A program made the translations under genes and the position numbers. Below the pieces are notes generated by a model. That model did no database searches and was not told the DNA's origin. It worked only from the letters and a program-made list of their open reading frames with translations. This document shows positions 1-9,203 of a DNA stretch of 64,000 bases, in pieces; position 1 is the stretch's first letter, and each line of letters begins with the position of its first letter. Where the stretch lies: contig DPGI01000009.1 of the NCBI GenBank assembly GCA_003522085.1, positions 145,653-209,652 of the forward strand. Reading direction: 5' to 3'. Origin of the DNA: Clostridiales bacterium. GTDB lineage: Bacteria; Bacillota; Clostridia; Christensenellales; UBA1242.

Positions 1-47
1 CCTTCGGGTTATGAGCCCGACGAGCTTCCGAGCTGCTCTATCCCGCG
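1..47 (-). tRNA. Initiator tRNA-fMet(CAT), 3' part cut off by window edge
   Basis: Read on the minus strand from 47 downwards, the sequence gives a 7-nt 5' acceptor strand, a D-arm with GAGC/GCTC pairing and an anticodon arm with loop CTCATAA. The anticodon stem has three consecutive G-C pairs (GGG/CCC), the hallmark of initiator tRNA. The T-arm and 3' end lie outside the window. The first base is C, as in bacterial initiators with an unpaired 1-72 position. Confidence 0.9.
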
Positions 48-105
48 ATATGTTTATATTATATGCCCGCTTGTCCCGTTTGTCAACAGAAATTTAAAAA
101 TAAAT

Positions 106-130
106 CAAAAAAAGCCTTATTTTAAGGCTA
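106..130 (-). terminator. Rho-independent terminator of the sigH operon
   Basis: The dyad AGCCTTA (113-119) / TAAGGCT (123-129) is followed on the minus strand by a run of seven T. It lies just after the sigH stop codon. Confidence 0.8.
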
Positions 131-137
131 TTTTTCG

Positions 138-713
138 TTAAATTACTTCTTTTATTGCGGCAAGCTTCTTCTTAATTCGCGAAAGCGCATTGTCTATGCT
201 CTTTTTTGTTTGCTTCGTTTTGCTGGCAATTTGTTGATAACTAAGTCCCGAAAGGTAATATTTTAGCACATCATATTCCAGCGGCGAAAGCAATTTTTTT
301 AGCTCTTCAAATATCGCTTGACTGGTTTGTCTATGTATCAATATGCTGTCAGGGGACTCGCCATCAGCAATTAGATAGACGCCGGTGTCGTCGCTGTCTT
401 CGTCCATGATTGGAACGGCTGATGAGAGCGCTTTATTCTTTTTAGCAGATGCGTTGCGGACTGCCGATTGTATTTGTCTGCGTATGCAAAGCGATGCGAA
501 AGTTGAAAAAGTTGCGGCTTTGTCTGCCGAATAATTTTTGATTGCTTTATAAAGGCCGATCATGCCTTCTTGAACTAAATCTTCAATATCGCCGCCGATT
601 AAAAAGTAACCTCGAGAACATTTGTTGATCAGGCTGCGATACTTATTAAAAAGTTCAAGTTCTGCATTGCTGTTGCCTTGTTGGGCAAGCAAAGCAAGTT
701 GTTCGTCGGTCAT
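138..713 (-). CDS. sigH: RNA polymerase sigma factor SigH (Spo0H-like)
   Basis: A 191-aa sigma-70-family protein. Region 2 lies at about residues 15-85 and includes YFLIGGDIEDLVQEGMIGLY, the core-binding and -10 recognition block typical of SigH. Region 4 lies at about 140-188 and ends in a helix-turn-helix (LSYQQIASKTKQTKKSIDNA). It is slightly shorter than Bacillus SigH (about 218 aa). SigH drives transition-phase and early sporulation genes in Firmicutes. Its start overlaps the stop of rlmB (TAATG), so it is translationally coupled as last gene of ychF-mrnC-rlmB-sigH, the order seen near sigH in Bacillus and Clostridia. SigH or a SigH-like paralogue fits; the context favours SigH. Confidence 0.85.
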   Translation of the reverse strand: MTDEQLALLAQQGNSNAELELFNKYRSLINKCSRGYFLIGGDIEDLVQEGMIGLYKAIKNYSADKAATFSTFASLCIRRQIQSAVRNASAKKNKALSSAVPIMDEDSDDTGVYLIADGESPDSILIHRQTSQAIFEELKKLLSPLEYDVLKYYLSGLSYQQIASKTKQTKKSIDNALSRIKKKLAAIKEVI

Positions 714-1426
714 TAGTTTTCCCTTTGTCTTAAAATTTCAAAAATCACAATTCCGCAGGCAACGCTTGCATTCAGCGAGTTTACTTTGCCTTTTAATGGA
801 AGGGTGAGAACGCCATCGCAACGTTCTTTAATTGATTTTTTTACGCCGTCGCCTTCAGAGCCGATTATTACGGCAATAGGCATATTTAATTTTTTGGAGT
901 AAATATCTTCGCCGCCGGTTTCCGCCGCAAACACCCAAACGCCCATATCTTTCAAAGCGTCGATTGCTTCTTTAAGGTTTACTACCTGCGCGATTTTCAT
1001 GTTTGAAATTGCACCTGTGCTTGTGCGAACGACAGTGTCGTTTACTTGGCACGCGCGATTTTTAGGAATTATGATTCCGTCAACGCCAGCGCATTCGCAA
1101 GAGCGGATAATCGCGCCGAAATTGTGTGGATCTTCAATTCCGTCAAGCAACACAAAAAATGGATTTTCGCCGGCGCTTGCAAGCAATTTTTCAAGTGGAG
1201 TGTATTCAAACTCAACAGCATCGGCGATATAGCCTTGGTGATGCGAAGTTGTGCTTTTGCGGTCGAGCGCTTGTTTTGGAACAAAGTCGACGCGCACTTT
1301 ATTTTTTCTTGCCAAGGCCACGATGTCGTCTTTTCTTTTTGAATAGTTGACGTCAATCATGATTTTGTTTATTGTCAGCCCGCTGTTTAATGCTTGCCAA
1401 ACTTGATTTTTTCCTTCTATTTGCAT
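713..1426 (-). CDS. rlmB: 23S rRNA (guanosine-2'-O-)-methyltransferase RlmB (TrmH family)
   Basis: A 237-aa SPOUT methyltransferase that methylates a ribose in the 23S rRNA peptidyl-transferase region, using SAM. An N-terminal L30e-like substrate-binding domain (about 1-75) precedes the knotted SPOUT domain. The three TrmH motifs are visible: LDGIEDPHNFGAIIRSCEC (motif 1, with N and R), IIGSEGDGV (motif 2) and LPLKGKVNSLNASVACGI (motif 3). It lies 11 nt after mrnC and overlaps sigH. The usual yacP between rlmB and sigH is absent. Confidence 0.9.
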   Translation of the reverse strand: MQIEGKNQVWQALNSGLTINKIMIDVNYSKRKDDIVALARKNKVRVDFVPKQALDRKSTTSHHQGYIADAVEFEYTPLEKLLASAGENPFFVLLDGIEDPHNFGAIIRSCECAGVDGIIIPKNRACQVNDTVVRTSTGAISNMKIAQVVNLKEAIDALKDMGVWVFAAETGGEDIYSKKLNMPIAVIIGSEGDGVKKSIKERCDGVLTLPLKGKVNSLNASVACGIVIFEILRQREN

Positions 1427-1437
1427 ATTTTTTCCTT

Positions 1438-1791
1438 TTATTTAACTGAAAGATGCAAAACTTCTTGCAATCTTTCTTCTTTTCCGTTGAGGCTTAAATA
1501 AGCGATCAGCGCTTCAAAAGCGGTGGCAAATTTATAATCTTTCACTTCGGCGTTTTTCGCCGTGTGTTTTGCTTTTGCGTTGCGTGCTCGTCTAACTATT
1601 TCTGCTTCGTCGTCTGTCAAAGTCAAGTTTGCTAAAACTTCGCTTTGATGAGTTGCGCTGCAATAGTGTGAGCATATACGGTGAATTTCGTTCATGGGTT
1701 TGTTAAAGTTTTCAAGCACGTATTCACGCACAAACAGTGTGTGTATAGCATCACCTAAAAATGCGAGTTCAAGGGGAGAATATTCTTTCAT
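1438..1791 (-). CDS. mrnC: Mini-ribonuclease III MrnC
   Basis: A 117-aa RNase III catalytic domain without a double-stranded-RNA-binding domain, the expected size for Mini-III. The signature LELAFLGDAIHTLFVREYVL holds the catalytic Asp, and the second acidic motif is FATAFEALIAYL near the C-terminus. In Bacillus, Mini-III matures 23S rRNA ends. It sits 6 nt after ychF and 11 nt before rlmB; mrnC-rlmB is a conserved Firmicutes pair, so both rRNA-maturation enzymes are probably co-transcribed. Confidence 0.92.
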   Translation of the reverse strand: MKEYSPLELAFLGDAIHTLFVREYVLENFNKPMNEIHRICSHYCSATHQSEVLANLTLTDDEAEIVRRARNAKAKHTAKNAEVKDYKFATAFEALIAYLSLNGKEERLQEVLHLSVK

Positions 1792-1797
1792 ACGCCC

Positions 1798-2889
1798 TCA
1801 CACATTAAATCTGAAAAGAACAACGTCGCCGTCTTGCATTACATATTCTTTACCTTCCATGCGAACTTTGCCTTTTTCTTTTGCCTTCAAAAATGAGCCA
1901 GCTTCGACAAGGTCGTCATATGAAACGATTTCCGCTTTAATGAATCCCTTTTCAAAATCGGTGTGGATTTTTCCGGCAGCTTGAGGCGCTTTTGTGCCTT
2001 TTTTGATTGTCCAAGCGCGAACTTCTTTTTCGCCGGCTGTAAGATAGCTCATAAGTCCAAGCAAGTCATAACTTGCCTTTACAAGTTTTTCAAGTCCGCT
2101 TTCCTTTATGCCGAGTTCGGCTTTAAAGTCGTCGCGTTCTTCTTTTGGAAGAGAGATGAGTTCTTCTTCAATTCGAGCGCAAAGGCTGATTACACCGGAA
2201 TGCTCTGCATGAGCATACTCAGCAACGGCTCTTGACATATCGTTTTCGCCGCTTTCGATGTCGTCTTCAGAAATGTTTGCAACATAAATTACAGGCTTAG
2301 CGGTGAGCAGTGAAAAGCTTTTCAAAATTTCTTTTTCATCGTCTGTCAAAGTCATTGTGCGGACAGGCTTTTCTGCTTCAAGCCACGATTTAACTTTTTC
2401 AAGAAGCGCAACGCTTTCAATCAAACTTTTATCGCCAGTGCGGATGAGTTTTGAATCTTTTTCATATTTTTTTGTAACTTGTTCAAGGTCGGCAAGGACA
2501 AGTTCTAAATTGATTATTTCGATGTCACGAATAGGGTCAACACTGCCACTTACGTGAATGATTTTGTCGTTTACAAAGCAACGAACAACGTGCACGATAG
2601 CGTCGACTTCGCGAATGTGACTTAAAAATTTATTTCCAAGGCCTTCGCCGTGACTTGCGCCAGCAACGAGCCCTGCGATATCCATAAATTCAATACTTGC
2701 AGGTGTAACCTTTTGAGTGTTATACATTTTTGCAAGCACGTCTAAACGATGGTCTGGAACATCAACCACACCAATATTTGGCTCTATAGTGCAAAAAGGG
2801 TAGTTGGCACTTTCCGCGCCTGCTTCCGTAATTGCGTTAAATAGTGTGCTTTTGCCGACATTTGGAAGCCCAACTACACCAATTTTCAT
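1798..2889 (-). CDS. ychF: Redox-regulated ATPase/GTPase YchF (OLA1 family)
   Basis: A 363-aa Obg-family P-loop protein of normal length. Walker A is GLPNVGKSTLFNAIT at residues 7-21, the G3 motif is DIAGLVAGAS at about 70, and a C-terminal TGS domain spans about 280-363, ending in VMQDGDVVLFRFNV. YchF binds ribosomes and prefers ATP. An SD (AGGAG) lies 9 nt before the ATG. It follows the 906-aa gene by 35 nt and is likely in one transcript with mrnC, rlmB and sigH. Confidence 0.95.
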   Translation of the reverse strand: MKIGVVGLPNVGKSTLFNAITEAGAESANYPFCTIEPNIGVVDVPDHRLDVLAKMYNTQKVTPASIEFMDIAGLVAGASHGEGLGNKFLSHIREVDAIVHVVRCFVNDKIIHVSGSVDPIRDIEIINLELVLADLEQVTKKYEKDSKLIRTGDKSLIESVALLEKVKSWLEAEKPVRTMTLTDDEKEILKSFSLLTAKPVIYVANISEDDIESGENDMSRAVAEYAHAEHSGVISLCARIEEELISLPKEERDDFKAELGIKESGLEKLVKASYDLLGLMSYLTAGEKEVRAWTIKKGTKAPQAAGKIHTDFEKGFIKAEIVSYDDLVEAGSFLKAKEKGKVRMEGKEYVMQDGDVVLFRFNV

Positions 2890-2924
2890 TTTAAATTTCT
2901 CCTAATTAAGTTGTGATATGTTTG

Positions 2925-5645
2925 TTATTTTAAAAGTGAAGGGTCATCGATTTTTGTTCTGTCGACAACAGGATCTTTCTTCTCTCTAAATTTATTTACG
3001 ACACTTTTTGCAGGGTTAAGAATTTTTGATTCACTGTTGAGCACTTTTTGGCCAAGACTATTACCGGTTTCTTTTTCATAAACCGCTCTTGTGTCAGCCC
3101 ATTCTTTAAGTTTGTCTTCGCTTGCGCCAGCAGCTTCTAATGCTTCGTATGCTTTTTCAAACGCTTCATGTTTTTTAATATAGTCTATTGTCCACTCTTT
3201 AGATTTTGAAGTTCCTGTAGAATAATCAAAAAGTTGATTTAAGTCATGATTTGCTTTTACATATGAAGGATTAATATTTTTCTTATGTGCTTTTGCTTTG
3301 ACAATATCTGCACCAACAATAGTGCGGTCGGCTGGTTTAAAGTCGTGAGTTGCAAGACTTGTAACGCGGTAAATCTCTTCGCTTGCGTCGGTGATAAAAG
3401 CCCTTTCATCGTTAGAAAGGTTTGCAAGGAATTGCTTTGTATCTTTGTCTCTGCTGTTTACCATAACATTTCTTGTGATAGCGTATTGGTTTTCACAGAT
3501 AAATGCTTTTTCCGCTTCAGTTTTAGCTGCAGCTTTTGCAGCTTTAACTTCTTCTTTGTGTTCTTTGATTTCGTCTTCTGTTGCAGGTGTTTCGGCATGA
3601 GCGGCATTGAATGCTGCGTCAAGTTCTCTTTCTTTATTACGAGCGGCTTTATTTCCTTTTTGTTCTTTTAAAGCCTCAATAGTTTTAAAATCGCATTTTG
3701 CAAGGGTTAAATAGTTTTTATCTTCAAGTTTTTGAATTTTATCTTGAAGCTTCTTTTTAGCTTCTGGAGTTGCAGATGGATCGCTTTCAAGTGCAGCGAG
3801 TTCAGATTTCATTCTTTCAATAGATGTTTCTCTTTCCATGCATTTTTCAGCAGTTTTCATACGTTTTGATTTGCGTATGTTTTGCGACGCAATCATTCCA
3901 TCCAATGTGAATTCATAGTTGCCTTCAAAAAGTGCTGATCCAAAATACATTCCGCCGCCGGCTGCTAAAACGCCAAGGGCAGCAGGAAGAAGAACAGCGG
4001 TTGCTGCTGGAAGGATAACCGCGCCAACAAACAAGAATAAAGCAACTATTGATGCCATTTGTCCTAAACTTTTAATAAATTTACCAACATCACCCAAATT
4101 CTTTTTGACGGTTTTAGATTTTGATGGTGTTTCTGGTTTATCTTCGCTCATTGCCGAATCGCCACCTGAAGGTCCAGCTTCTTCGTGTTCGGGAGCTTCT
4201 TCGCCTTCGGTTGGTGCTTCGTGTTCAGCAGTTTCGCTTGTATGTTCTTCGTCTGCGTGGTCTGAAGTTGTTGTATCCGATGTGGTTGTGTCAGTTGGGG
4301 TGTCTGATGTTGTTGTGTCTGCAGCAGTGTCATCTGGTGATACTGGTGCAACAGGTGGTGTTGTGCTTGCGGCTTCTGCGGCCGTGGCATCTGAAACGAT
4401 GCCCGCTGCACTTGCAGATGCTTCTGGTGAATAAGCAGCAACTGATGAGGCGGCTGCTGATTCACTTAAAAGTGTTGCGGTGCTTCTTATTGCAGTGTTG
4501 ATAGGGGCAACTGAAACTTTGTCATCTTTACGTATGTCTAAGCCTTTGTATGAGTATGTTCCAGATCCTTTATCAGTTAAAACTTCTGAGTTTTTAAAGC
4601 CAGCAGGTGCTGCAAATTTTAAGAATGAATTTAATACTGCTGCTTGTTTATCACTCTTAAATCCAAGTCCTGCCGCGTCGGTTGTGAGTTTTAAAGGTAA
4701 TTCAACGTTTGAGTTTGTTGTGCGGTCGAGATTGAAATCAATCCCAATATCACTTATGTCTGGGTTGCCAGTTGCGTCTTCGCCATAAGTTAAAACCATT
4801 TTCTTAACTTTTCTGAATGAGCCGCGGTCGAGAAGGTAGTTGCCTTCTGGTGATTTAACATAAATGAAGTTGTTTTTTTGAATGTCTTTTGAACCTACGT
4901 TATAGCCTTCAACATCATAGGCCATAAAAAATTCAAAATTTCCATATTTTACTGTTCCTGATTTTGCAGTGGCAGAAACTTTGGCTGTTTGTCCAAGGGC
5001 GGCAATAAATTCTGGGGTTAAGTCGTCAAGTTTTGAAACAGGCATTGTCATGCCGTCTTTTTCAGTCATGATATTGATGTCGCGGTGCGAAGTTTGACTG
5101 AAGCCCATTTTCAACATATTTTGTGCAATAGTTGTGTTGAATGTTTTTGTAGGGTCAGAAGGAACAATTTTTTCGCTGATTACGCCGCTTGTTGAAGAGA
5201 TAGCAAATTCTCTTGCTTGCATATCTATTGTGATTGTGCCAGATCCTTCTTTAACATGAAGTTTAATGCCTTTGCTTTCTTTTGACTCTATAAGGTCAAT
5301 CGATTCAGCGTTAAATGTAATCTTTATGTTGGCTGGGTTTGTTTTGTCAACTTTAATGTCAGGATTTGTAGCTGCAATGGTTTCAAAATCGGCCACAGTT
5401 TTTGATGAAAGGCTGTTGGCATCCAAAGCTACGCTTCTATTGCCTGTGGTTGCATCAAAATTGCATTCGATAATAGGTGTAGCTGGATTTTCGCCGAATT
5501 TAAACATTCCAACAGGATCATTTGTCACGATTGAATTAGTTTGAATCAATTTGTTTCCACTGCTGTCTTCATAGACGCTTTCAAATGGAATGACTGACGT
5601 TGGCGCGCCAGAGATGACGGTTGTCTTGCTTTTTCTTGTTGCCAT
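2925..5645 (-). CDS. 906-aa protein of unknown function with two hydrophobic segments and a coiled-coil tail
   Basis: I do not recognise this family. Residues 1-395 are beta-rich with no signal peptide. About 395-505 is a low-complexity linker rich in Ala, Ser, Thr, Asp and Glu, including repeated TTSDT units. About 520-575 holds two adjacent hydrophobic helices with a Gly-rich turn, enough for a membrane hairpin. About 580-906 is highly charged and predicted coiled-coil (runs of E, K and A). The start is set by AGGAGG 8 nt upstream, with a consensus promoter at 5711-5739. It precedes ychF by 35 nt and may head that operon. With no N-terminal signal, both soluble parts may face the cytoplasm. 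Confidence 0.75.
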   Translation of the reverse strand: MATRKSKTTVISGAPTSVIPFESVYEDSSGNKLIQTNSIVTNDPVGMFKFGENPATPIIECNFDATTGNRSVALDANSLSSKTVADFETIAATNPDIKVDKTNPANIKITFNAESIDLIESKESKGIKLHVKEGSGTITIDMQAREFAISSTSGVISEKIVPSDPTKTFNTTIAQNMLKMGFSQTSHRDINIMTEKDGMTMPVSKLDDLTPEFIAALGQTAKVSATAKSGTVKYGNFEFFMAYDVEGYNVGSKDIQKNNFIYVKSPEGNYLLDRGSFRKVKKMVLTYGEDATGNPDISDIGIDFNLDRTTNSNVELPLKLTTDAAGLGFKSDKQAAVLNSFLKFAAPAGFKNSEVLTDKGSGTYSYKGLDIRKDDKVSVAPINTAIRSTATLLSESAAASSVAAYSPEASASAAGIVSDATAAEAASTTPPVAPVSPDDTAADTTTSDTPTDTTTSDTTTSDHADEEHTSETAEHEAPTEGEEAPEHEEAGPSGGDSAMSEDKPETPSKSKTVKKNLGDVGKFIKSLGQMASIVALFLFVGAVILPAATAVLLPAALGVLAAGGGMYFGSALFEGNYEFTLDGMIASQNIRKSKRMKTAEKCMERETSIERMKSELAALESDPSATPEAKKKLQDKIQKLEDKNYLTLAKCDFKTIEALKEQKGNKAARNKERELDAAFNAAHAETPATEDEIKEHKEEVKAAKAAAKTEAEKAFICENQYAITRNVMVNSRDKDTKQFLANLSNDERAFITDASEEIYRVTSLATHDFKPADRTIVGADIVKAKAHKKNINPSYVKANHDLNQLFDYSTGTSKSKEWTIDYIKKHEAFEKAYEALEAAGASEDKLKEWADTRAVYEKETGNSLGQKVLNSESKILNPAKSVVNKFREKKDPVVDRTKIDDPSLLK

Positions 5646-5710
5646 AGTTTTGCCCTCCTGAGCCTTTTTAATGTATTGTCCAAAGACATAAGACTTTTTT
5701 CGTTTGTATA

Positions 5711-5739
5711 ATCATAACACACTTTCGCGCGCATGTCAA
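5711..5739 (-). promoter_or_regulatory. Sigma-A-type promoter of the 906-aa gene
   Basis: On the minus strand TTGACA (5734-5739) is followed after exactly 17 nt by TATGAT (5711-5716). The ATG is about 66 nt downstream and has an SD, so this transcript has a normal leader. Confidence 0.75.
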
Positions 5740-5796
5740 TTCTGTCTAGTATAAAATTACTATATATATTTACATATTTCGCCCAGATTAAAGGCA

Positions 5797-5832
5797 AGTT
5801 TACTTGACTAAATTTGCAAATTAAGTAAACTA
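5797..5832 (+). promoter_or_regulatory. secA promoter inside a dyad-symmetric operator
   Basis: AGTTTACTT (5797-5805) and AAGTAAACT (5823-5831) form a perfect 9-bp inverted repeat around an inner AATTTGCAAATT dyad (5811-5822). The likely promoter TTGACT (5804-5809), 17 nt, TAAACT (5827-5832) lies inside the dyad, so a dimeric repressor could block both promoter elements. The start codon is 21 nt downstream with its own SD. Confidence 0.5.
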
Positions 5833-5853
5833 ATTAAATAGGAGAAACTTAAA

Positions 5854-8583
5854 ATGGGGCTTTTTGGAAGCGAAAATAAATCACAAGTAAAAAAATTAAA
5901 GAAGATTGCAGACAGGGTTATCGCTCTTGAAGACAAGTTTGCAGCAATGAGCGATGAAGAACTTAAAAACCAAACTACTGTTTTAAAATCACGTCTTTCT
6001 GACGGTGAAACGTTGGATGATATTTTGCCGGACGCATATGCAGTTGTTAGAGAAGGTGCTTGGCGTGTTCTTAACATGAAACACTTTTACGTTCAAATTT
6101 TGGGCGGGATTGCACTGCACCAAGGTAGAATTGCAGAAATGGCGACAGGTGAAGGAAAGACTTTGGTTGCAACATTGCCGGCGTATTTGAATGCACTTGC
6201 TGGAAACGGCGTGCATGTTGTTACAGTCAATGAATACTTGGCAAAACGTGACGCTGAATGGATGGGAAAAGTTTATAAATTTTTAGGGCTCAGTGTTGGT
6301 GTTATTGTTTCAAATATGCCTGAAAAATTAAAGAAAAAGGCATACGATGCCGACATAACTTACTGCACAAACAACGAACTTGGATTTGACTATCTTCGTG
6401 ATAATATGGCCGTTTCAAAAGAGCAGCGTATGCAACGCGGACACGCTTTTGCAATCGTGGACGAAGTCGACTCAATTTTGATTGATGAAGCAAGAACACC
6501 ACTTATCATTTCTGGTCGTGGCGGAAAAAGCGGCGACGACTATATTGCTGCTCAAAAATTTGTAAAAACATTAAAGAAAGACGTTGATGTCGAAATAGAT
6601 ATTAAAACAAAAGAAATCAACCTTACCGAAAGCGGAATTGCAAAGGCTGAAAGATTCTTTCATATTGCAAACCTTTCTGACCTTGAAAACCTTGAACTTA
6701 ACCACTATATCAACAACGCATTAAAAGCAAACTTCATTATGCTTAAAGACGACAACTATATCGTCACAAAAGACGGCGAAGTTATGATTGTCGACGAATT
6801 TACTGGACGCTTAATGCCGGGAAGAAGATTTAGCGACGGCTTGCACCAAGCAATCGAAGCAAAAGAAAATGTTGAAATCAAAGATGAAAACAAAACTCTT
6901 GCAACAATTACTTTCCAAAATTATTTTCGTCTTTACAAAAAACTTTCGGGAATGACGGGAACAGCAAAAACCGAAGAAGCCGAATTTAGAACAATTTACA
7001 GTCTTGACGTAGTTACAATTCCACCAAACCTTCCAAACAAAAGAAAGGACGAAGCGGATATTGTTTACACAACTTACAACGGAAAAATTGCTGCGATTGT
7101 TGAAGAAATCAAACGTTGCAAAGAAGTAGGACAACCTGTGCTTGTCGGAACAATCACTATTGAAAAATCGGAAGAAATTTCAAAAGCATTAAAGAAAGAA
7201 AAAATCGCACATGTAGTCTTAAACGCGAAAAATCACGAACAAGAAAGTGCAATCGTTGCGCAAGCGGGACGCAAAGGTGCAATTACAATCGCAACAAACA
7301 TGGCCGGCCGTGGAACGGATATTTTGCTTGGTGGAAATGCTGAGTTTATGGCTAAAAAGAAAATGCAAGACGAAAAATACACTGACGAACAGATTTCATA
7401 TGCGACTGCATTCAACCATGTTGACGATGAAGAATTAAACAAAGCGCGCGAAAGATTTAACACACTTTATAAAGAATTTAAAGTTGAAACTGACAAAGAA
7501 AAAGAAGAAGTAGTTGCTCTCGGCGGCCTTCATATTATCGGAACAGAAAGACATGAATCGCGTCGTATCGACAACCAGTTGCGTGGACGTGCCGCTCGTC
7601 AAGGCGACCCTGGTTCAAGCGTGTTCTTCCTTTCACTTGAAGACGACCTTTTAAAACGATTTGGTGGCGAAAGATTGCAAAGAATCGCTTTTATGTTTAA
7701 AATTGATGAAAAAACACCAATTCAACTTAAAATTCTGACAAGACAAATTTCAAATGCTCAAAAGAAAATCGAAATTCAAAACTTCTCGATGAGAAAGAAT
7801 GTCCTTCAATTCGACGACGTCATGAACGCTCAAAGAACAATTATTTATGACGAAAGAAATCGCGTGCTTGACGGGCTTCCTGTGCGTGACCAAATTTTAA
7901 ATATGTTCCCAGACATTATTTCAAAAATTGTCTACAAAAATCTTGACGAAGAGCGCCCTTATTATGAATGGGATTTATCGTCAATCAATGCCGATCTTGA
8001 AAAGGGCTGGTTTGCACCAGGAAGCAACATTGTCAACGAAAAATTTGTAGAAGATTGCGACATCAATGAGGTTGTTGACAAACTATTAAATTTAATCAAA
8101 GTCAGATACAACGCTCACATTAAAGAGGCGGAGGAAATCAAAGTTGATTTTGCCGATGTTGAAAGATTTGTGCTTTTAAGAGTAGTTGATATGAATTGGA
8201 TGAACCATATTGACGATATGCAAATTTTGAAAAGCGAAATAATTTCTCAAGCATTCGGAAATCAAGACCCAGTGCTTGCTTACAAACGCGAAGGTTATGA
8301 ACTTTTTGAAAAGATGATCGAAAAGATTAAAGAAACAACTTGCCAATTCTTGCTTGCAAGTCATCTTGAAAAGGAAGAAGCGCCAAAGCCTCCAATGCAA
8401 AGACCAACCTTTACACCTATTGCAAGAAAAGAGCCACAACCAGCACAAGAACAGAAAAAAGAAAGTAAGCCTTTTGTTCAAAAAACAGTTGTCAACGATA
8501 CTCCAAAAATCGGACGAAATGACCCATGTCCATGCGGCAGCGGTAAGAAATACAAAAACTGCTGTGGCAAAAATAACACCTAA
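5854..8583 (+). CDS. secA: Protein translocase ATPase SecA
   Basis: A 909-aa motor of the Sec pathway, cytosolic and peripheral to the membrane. It has full domain order: N-terminal DEAD-type NBD1 with Walker A MATGEGKTL (about residue 97) and Walker B IVDEVDSILIDEARTP (about 201), a preprotein cross-linking domain (about 220-370), NBD2 with TNMAGRGTDILLGG (about 480), helical scaffold and wing domains, and a C-terminal zinc-binding tail CPCGSGKKYKNCCG that contacts SecB or ribosomes. SD AGGAG lies 8-9 nt before the ATG. It is a single-gene transcript with a terminator behind it. Confidence 0.98.
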   Translation: MGLFGSENKSQVKKLKKIADRVIALEDKFAAMSDEELKNQTTVLKSRLSDGETLDDILPDAYAVVREGAWRVLNMKHFYVQILGGIALHQGRIAEMATGEGKTLVATLPAYLNALAGNGVHVVTVNEYLAKRDAEWMGKVYKFLGLSVGVIVSNMPEKLKKKAYDADITYCTNNELGFDYLRDNMAVSKEQRMQRGHAFAIVDEVDSILIDEARTPLIISGRGGKSGDDYIAAQKFVKTLKKDVDVEIDIKTKEINLTESGIAKAERFFHIANLSDLENLELNHYINNALKANFIMLKDDNYIVTKDGEVMIVDEFTGRLMPGRRFSDGLHQAIEAKENVEIKDENKTLATITFQNYFRLYKKLSGMTGTAKTEEAEFRTIYSLDVVTIPPNLPNKRKDEADIVYTTYNGKIAAIVEEIKRCKEVGQPVLVGTITIEKSEEISKALKKEKIAHVVLNAKNHEQESAIVAQAGRKGAITIATNMAGRGTDILLGGNAEFMAKKKMQDEKYTDEQISYATAFNHVDDEELNKARERFNTLYKEFKVETDKEKEEVVALGGLHIIGTERHESRRIDNQLRGRAARQGDPGSSVFFLSLEDDLLKRFGGERLQRIAFMFKIDEKTPIQLKILTRQISNAQKKIEIQNFSMRKNVLQFDDVMNAQRTIIYDERNRVLDGLPVRDQILNMFPDIISKIVYKNLDEERPYYEWDLSSINADLEKGWFAPGSNIVNEKFVEDCDINEVVDKLLNLIKVRYNAHIKEAEEIKVDFADVERFVLLRVVDMNWMNHIDDMQILKSEIISQAFGNQDPVLAYKREGYELFEKMIEKIKETTCQFLLASHLEKEEAPKPPMQRPTFTPIARKEPQPAQEQKKESKPFVQKTVVNDTPKIGRNDPCPCGSGKKYKNCCGKNNT

Positions 8584-8640
8584 AATTGGTCTTTTCTTGA
8601 AAAGGCAAATCGAGAAATTTTAAAATAATTAAATAAAAAT

Positions 8641-8672
8641 AAGGCGAATTTATTTAAAATTTGCCTTTTTTA
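8641..8672 (+). terminator. secA terminator
   Basis: Inverted repeat AAGGCGAATTT (8641-8651) / AAATTTGCCTT (8657-8667), one mismatch, followed by T-rich sequence. Confidence 0.75.
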
Positions 8673-8792
8673 TGCCTTTTTTGTTTATTTTTTGTTTATT
8701 TTGTTATTTTTTATTAAATTTTTCTTTCTTTTTTTGTTTGAGTTTGTGTTTGGTTTATAAAAAATATTAAGACAAAAAGATTAAAAAATGAC

Positions 8793-8821
8793 TTGCTATC
8801 TTTATTTATTTATGTTATACT
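8793..8821 (+). promoter_or_regulatory. Promoter of the rpsF-ssb-rpsR-rpmE operon
   Basis: TTGCTA (8793-8798), 17-nt spacer, TATACT (8816-8821). Start of rpsF is 75 nt downstream. Confidence 0.65.
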
Positions 8822-8896
8822 ATGCCAGTCGATAAAAAACTCTTTGCTTAAAGCGTGTGACTTTAAGCCAAATTTGTCCAAAAGGAGGAAATCAAT

Positions 8897-9178
8897 ATGC
8901 CAAGATATGAACTTCTTTATATAATTGCTCCAGACGTTGCTGAAGACAAAAGAGAAGAAATCATTGAAAAATTCCGTGCTTATGTTGAAGCAAAAGGTGG
9001 AAAGATTGAAGGCGTTGAAAAGTGGGGAATGAAAAAACTTGCTTATCAAATCAACTTCAAATCTGAAGGCTTTTATGTTCTCATGAAAATGGAATTACCT
9101 GCCGGCGAAGTTGATGCTATGAGCAAACTCATGAACATCACTGAAGGCATCATGCGTCATCAATTTGTTAGAATTTAA
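8897..9178 (+). CDS. rpsF: 30S ribosomal protein bS6
   Basis: A 93-aa ribosomal protein with the usual N-terminus MPRYELLYIIAPDVAEDKRE and the central WGMKKLAYQINFKSEGFYVL block. It binds the 16S rRNA central domain as a heterodimer with bS18, which is encoded two genes downstream. SD AAGGAGG lies 9 nt before the ATG. First gene of rpsF-ssb-rpsR-rpmE. Confidence 0.97.
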   Translation: MPRYELLYIIAPDVAEDKREEIIEKFRAYVEAKGGKIEGVEKWGMKKLAYQINFKSEGFYVLMKMELPAGEVDAMSKLMNITEGIMRHQFVRI

Positions 9179-9203
9179 TTTTTTATAACATTAGGAGAAA
9201 AAC

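Larger units (their letters stand above)
8584..8896 (+). other. Gap between secA and rpsF: terminator, promoter and leader hairpin
   Basis: This 313-nt gap holds the secA terminator (8641-8672), a T-rich stretch, the rpsF promoter and a leader hairpin with perfect stem GCTTAAAG (8846-8853) / CTTTAAGC (8861-8868). The hairpin lies just before the rpsF SD. S6:S18 autoregulatory leaders occur at this place in many bacteria, but I cannot see the conserved CCG-type box clearly, so that identity is open. No gene seen. Confidence 0.6.

Noticed and set aside
5546..5797. 83-codon minus-strand frame across the start of the 906-aa gene
   Set aside because: It overlaps the promoter and 5' end of a better-supported gene and has no SD.
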